Positions 43,931 through 64,000 of a stretch of DNA of 64,000 bases are shown piece after piece. Source of the DNA: Enchytraeus crypticus (taxonomy: Eukaryota > Annelida > Clitellata > Enchytraeida > Enchytraeidae). The notes below the pieces were generated by a model, which ran no database searches, was not told the DNA's origin, and worked only from the letters and a program-made list of their open reading frames with translations. The translations under genes were made by a program, and so were the position numbers. Every line of letters starts with the position of its first letter. Within the stretch, counting starts at the first letter, position 1. The stretch lies in assembly GCA_905160935.1 (NCBI GenBank), contig CAJHZI010000498.1, positions 310,001 to 374,000 on the forward strand, read 5' to 3'.

Positions 43931-46053
43931 TGAAAAAGTTCTAAGATTAAATTCCGTTAATTAGTCAAACTCAGTCAATTCGTTTATGACAACATCGAGC
44001 ACTCGATATTAAACCAAAGCCAAGCCGATGAGCACAAAATTAGGTCAAAAATGGTGCAAATCCAAAATTCCAGGTTAGTTGGTCTGTAGCCTACTTTCAT
44101 TCAGGGCTTTCGTAGTACTCGTACTCGAAGATATCGGCAGTTCTGGCTCAAACTCAACGTTATTATGTCTGAGAGAACATTGCATAAAATTTTGCGATCA
44201 GGAAATAATTTCATCGCTCAGTTTCATCGCCAATGGAAGAAGTGTTTAGATTTGTACACAATCTTCTGAGGCAGTCAGGTTCCCTACTCGGCTACCGGTG
44301 GATGCAGGCACGCTGTTTGCAGGAAGGATTGGTTGTTTTTTAACTTTGGACTGAATTTCTGGATATTGGAATTTTCACCGTTTTTGGACTTTCTTTTTTT
44401 TGCTCGCCGGCTTGATTTTGTCTCAATAGTGCTCGATGTTGTCATTGATGACTGTAGCACTCTAATTGTTGTTATTGTTATTATTATTGTTTACACTTTA
44501 CAGAGAAGATGTTCGGTTTATCCTAACTATCTTTGATTCCACTGGAGTGGCGCTGAGAACTGCAAAACGGCTACGTCGCTGAGCCTATTATGCTACAGGG
44601 CCAAATAATGTATGGATGTTGACGGCTATGACAAACTGAAACCATATGGGCTATGCATCAGTGGTTGTATTGATGGATTTTCAAGGGAAAATTATCTGGT
44701 CAGAAGTTTACAAAACCAATAAAGATCCTAAAGTTATAGCGGGGTCTACTTGCAGAGTAAGACTATTCGTGTTTACAACGGTGCTCCTCTGAAAGTTAGA
44801 GCAGATATAGAGGCACAGACTTTAGAGCAGATATAGAGGCACAGACTAATTAACTGAATTTTGGATTTGCACCGTTTTGACCTAATTTTTTGCTCATCGG
44901 TTTGGCTTTGGCTCGAGATCGAGTGCTCGATGTTGTCATTAAGGAATTGACTTAATACGACTAATTAATTGAATTTTGGATTTGCACCGTTTTAACGCCA
45001 TTTTGCTCATCGGATTGGCTTTGGTTTAACTTCGAGTGCTCGATGTTGAATAAAATTCCGTTAATTAGTCAAACCCAATTGACTGGGTTTGACTAATTAA
45101 CGGAATTTTGGATTTGCACCGTTTTTGATTTAATTTTGTGCTCATTGGTTTGGCTTTGGTTTAACATCGAGTGCTCGATGTTGTCATAGATGAATTTGTT
45201 TCTTTAATTGTTTCGAATTGACTTGGTATGACTAATTAACGGAAGTGACTAAGTAACGGAATTTTGGATTTGCACCCTTTTTGACCAAATTTTGTGCTCA
45301 TCGGCTTGGCTTTGGTTTAACATCGAGTGATCGATGTTGTCATAAACGAATTGACTGAGTATGACTAATTAACGGAATTTTGGATTTGCACCGTTTTTTA
45401 TCTAATTTTGTGTTCATCGGTTTGGCTTTGGTTTAACATCGAGTGCTCTATGTTGTCGTGGACAGTGAACTTTCTTTGGGCTAGCCTTTGATTCAAGATC
45501 GAGTGTTGGATGTTGTCATCGACTATATGTGATATAGATACTGCTAGTGTGTTATTTATAGTAACAAAGTGCTATTTATAGTAAAAAAGAAATTTGTTTT
45601 GTTTTTTAATAAAAAGTTAAGAAATTTTGGTTACTATAAATAGCACACATGTCTATTTATAGTAACAAATGTGCTATTTATAGTAACAAAGAAATTTGTT
45701 TTTTTTTTAAATAAAAAGAGTTAAGAAATTAGATGGCAGTTGCGAGCCACCGTAATATCATCATCTAAAAGTGTTATCTTTCATCATCTATAAAACTGTT
45801 ATTTTATCAACCGGCACAGGTGGCTCCAGCCAATAGGAGAGCTCGAAATCCGCGCAAATGTTTAGAATTCTTGGAAATATGACAAAACAGGCTCAAGATA
45901 AATTTGAGAATAGAAAAGCTTCAAAAAGTGCAAAAAGCACATTTTTATAGTTATCTCGCGGATAAAATCAAATGGTAGAGATTAATATCGGCGAGGATAT
46001 CTTCCCCTTCATAATTTTGGGAATTAAAGGCCCTATTTATAAAAGTAGGGTTT

Positions 46054-46200
46054 AAATACGTTATAAACTGATAGATTACTTATTAATTTATTATTATAAT
46101 CAGCATAAAAATATCAAAGTTATTTCTTATTTTACCAGAGCATAATATCATCATCTAAAAATGTTATCTTTCAACATCTATAAAATTATTATCTTTCAAA
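46054..46200. repeat. Paralogous empty site of the foldback insertion
   Basis: aaatacgttataaactgata to ttttaccagagc repeats 41278-41376, and tcatctaaaaatgttatctt repeats the right flank at 45761 onward. Here the two halves are continuous across a single aatatcat. Confidence 0.9.
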
Positions 46201-47039
46201 AATAAAGCCAAAAATATAAAACGAATAGAACACTTTTTTTATTTAAAAAAACAAATTTCCAAATGTAAGCAGTATGTGTCATTGAAGTGTTCTTGTATTT
46301 ATTGGCCTACCTACATTCGATACTTTAGTACACATGCAAACGTTGCTACAAGTAAATCCAAAGTAAATGTGAATTATAGTAAACAGAGACTCAGTGATGA
46401 TTTTAAAATGTTAAATTCGTCATGAGCAGATCTTCATTGAAGTTGAATTTTTGGGTCTCTGTGAGACCATAATGTGCCATTCAGTTTTTATATTAAATTT
46501 GTCATTCAATATTTACTAGTTTGCTCCGACGAAGTTTCATTATGCCTGTTGTTGTTACTCTGTCACTTTCTGTGTAAGTCCTTTAAAAATATTTTAAGCT
46601 ACTTATTATCGCTCAGTTGCTTTGATAAGAGATATTTATCAAAGAATAATTTTCTTTGTGTTTAAAATAGTTTTATTTGTAAAATTACTCTAGTTCACAG
46701 AATTTTACCATACCTGAAACTGTCGTAATCGTAGTCTTAATCTTGCTATTACAAAGAAAAATATCGATGTTCTTGTATTACAGATAAAATAGCAAATTTT
46801 ATGTATATTTATAATTCTAAAGAGACAGCGGTAGTTGATCTACAGAGATTGATTTGTTGGCTGAAATGGCAGGACTATGTTGACTGAAACCAAAGAAATT
46901 CAATTAAAGCACAATTGTCATTCATGGTGTTACCAAGTAGGGGCAGAGATCTGGTTTCAGGATGTGCGGGGGGGGAGGGCAACGCAAGAAATTCCCAACT
47001 TTGTTGTCATTATTGAGAGAACGAAAGGACACTTTCGCC

Positions 47040-47472
47040 CCTCCCCCGTTATATGGATGTGAAACATGGGCCTAAAGGAAGCTATCAGGAAGATATCAGG
47101 AAACTAGAGGCATTGGAAATGTGGATATGGAGAAGAATAAAAAGGATAAGCTGAACTTTTAATGGTTACAAATGAGGAAGTTCTGGAGAGTTGATTCAGA
47201 TAGATAGTTGATAAATGCATTAAGAAATAGGAAGAAGAGCTGGATAGGACACATTCTAAGGGGGAAAAGTCTACTAAAAGAGGTCATAGAAGGTAGACTG
47301 GAAGGAAAAAGAGGCACTGGCCGGCTGAAATTAGGAATGTTAGATGATTTGAAGATCCACTCATATGTGGACATGAAGAGGAAAGCGGAAGAGAGAGAAT
47401 AGTGGAGGCGTTATATACAATGGACCTGCCAGTAGGCAGTGCACTAAGAGAGAGAGAGAGAGAGAGAGCACT
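47040..47472 (+). mobile_element. RTE-type LINE 3' fragment upstream of DPP8/9
   Basis: Encodes NRKKSWIGHILRGKSLLKEV and KLGMLDDLKIHSYVDMKRKA, ending acctgccagtaggcagtgca and (GA)n. It lies about 220 bp before the DPP8/9 start codon. Confidence 0.8.
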
Positions 47473-47695
47473 AGTCATATGTACATTCAACTCTTGAAGT
47501 AACAGCGCTTCTGCTTGAATATATGTGAATACTTAACCGGCGACAGCTCGTTAAATTAACAACAATTAGTTTGTTCTCTTATAAGCAGACTATTATAGAT
47601 TTTATTTCACCAAAATTTGTTCTAGCGTTTTGTGTTAACACTAATTTTTTCTCATTTAATTTTTGTAGTTTAAACAAAAACTTAGAGTTTTTACA
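47473..47695 (+). promoter_or_regulatory. DPP8/9 5' leader
   Basis: T-rich sequence before the start codon with a possible 3' splice site (tttaatttttgtag, ending 47668), which would make the first non-coding exon lie further upstream. No clear core promoter element is seen. Confidence 0.3.
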
Positions 47696-63621
<15,926 letters not shown>

Positions 63622-63734
63622 GTATGTTTTGTGTGAGACTATAAATACTGCTTGGCTAGTAGGGGTGTAGATATAAGCCTATTGATTTTATTGATTGATT
63701 CTTTATTAATCAATTAATTATATTGATTGATTAA

Positions 63735-63805
63735 GATTAATTAGAAAGTCTATTCTTATCTCGACCCTGGTTAAACTGTGATTTAAGGGAAGATGATGAT
63801 GATTA
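63735..63805 (+). mobile_element. Dispersed element with (GAT)n end, copy 4
   Basis: gaaagtctattcttatctcg..gaccctggttaaactgtgat..gggaagatgatgatgatt; only the last ~70 bp. Confidence 0.65.
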
Positions 63806-64000
63806 AGACTAAATGGTGACCGTGTGAAACCTTAGCAAATTCGTTGATTGATTGTTGGAGTTAATGATGATTGTATGATCACAATTGCAGTTTAATGAGA
63901 TAGATTGATTGCCTGTATGATGAAGGTTGCAGTTTAATAAGATTAATTGATTTATTGACTTACTGCAGATATATAACTAAAGTTACAGTTTAGTTTGATT

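Larger units (their letters stand above)
41377..45753. mobile_element. 4.4-kb foldback DNA transposon with ~350-bp inverted termini
   Basis: Ends ACGGTGGCTCGCAACTGCC and its reverse complement. Inverted similarity continues for ~350 bp with actataaatagcac modules. It is flanked by catatcat/aatatcat, and the unoccupied paralogue at 46144-46151 reads aatatcat, giving an 8-bp duplication. The interior is built of repeated gacaacatcgagcactcgat modules in opposite orientation in each half, plus nested elements. No transposase is seen; 8-bp duplication suggests hAT (or P) mobilisation. Confidence 0.85.

Noticed and set aside
41377-45753. Protein-coding transposase in the foldback element
   Set aside because: Only short frames without transposase motifs were found on either strand.

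Overview
This is a eukaryotic, animal-type window. It is A+T-rich, its genes are cut into short exons by GT-AG introns, and it is full of SINEs, LINE remnants, hAT-type DNA transposons, (TA)n/(GA)n microsatellites and minisatellites. Four protein genes can be assembled by splicing exons in phase. Their content (cytosolic DPP8/9 peptidase, TTLL10 polyglycylase, CCDC25, and a signal-peptide/Ig/cysteine-rich surface or secreted protein) points to an invertebrate metazoan. I cannot name the phylum from sequence alone.

Layout. 1-6.6 kb, minus strand: 5' part of a gene (gene A) with signal peptide, one Ig-like domain and cysteine-rich GCC2/GCC3 (ephrin-receptor-like) sequence; its 3' end lies outside the window. 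6.6-14.4 kb: intergenic, with a hAT-like element carrying GTTCGG repeats, a ~1.4 kb degenerate satellite and a 5'-truncated RTE-type LINE. 14.4-24.0 kb, plus strand: complete CCDC25, nine coding exons, 209 residues. 24.0-27.2 kb: intergenic between two convergent genes. 27.2-37.1 kb, minus strand: TTLL10, nine exons, about 452 residues. 37.1-47.7 kb: transposon-rich intergenic DNA, including a second GTTCGG hAT copy and a 4.4 kb foldback element with a paralogous empty site beside it. 47.7-63.6 kb, plus strand: DPP8/9, sixteen exons through the catalytic GWSYG serine; the last ~140 residues with the catalytic Asp and His lie beyond the window.

The most unusual structure is a set of minisatellites that are tandem copies of a 3' splice site together with the first bases of its exon. 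DPP8/9 exon 11 is preceded by 36 iterated acceptors, in 36-bp units and in frame over most of the array. DPP8/9 exon 14 has three acceptors in 55-bp units. Gene A exon 3 has about ten in a 15-bp array. These are three different sequences in two genes with the same architecture, so a recurrent process seems likely. Thirty of the 36 exon-11 acceptors would give open mRNAs differing by multiples of 12 residues. Long ORFs in this array are otherwise a by-product of its 36-bp period.

The four genes are unrelated in function and each appears to have its own promoter region. Nothing suggests an operon or gene cluster.
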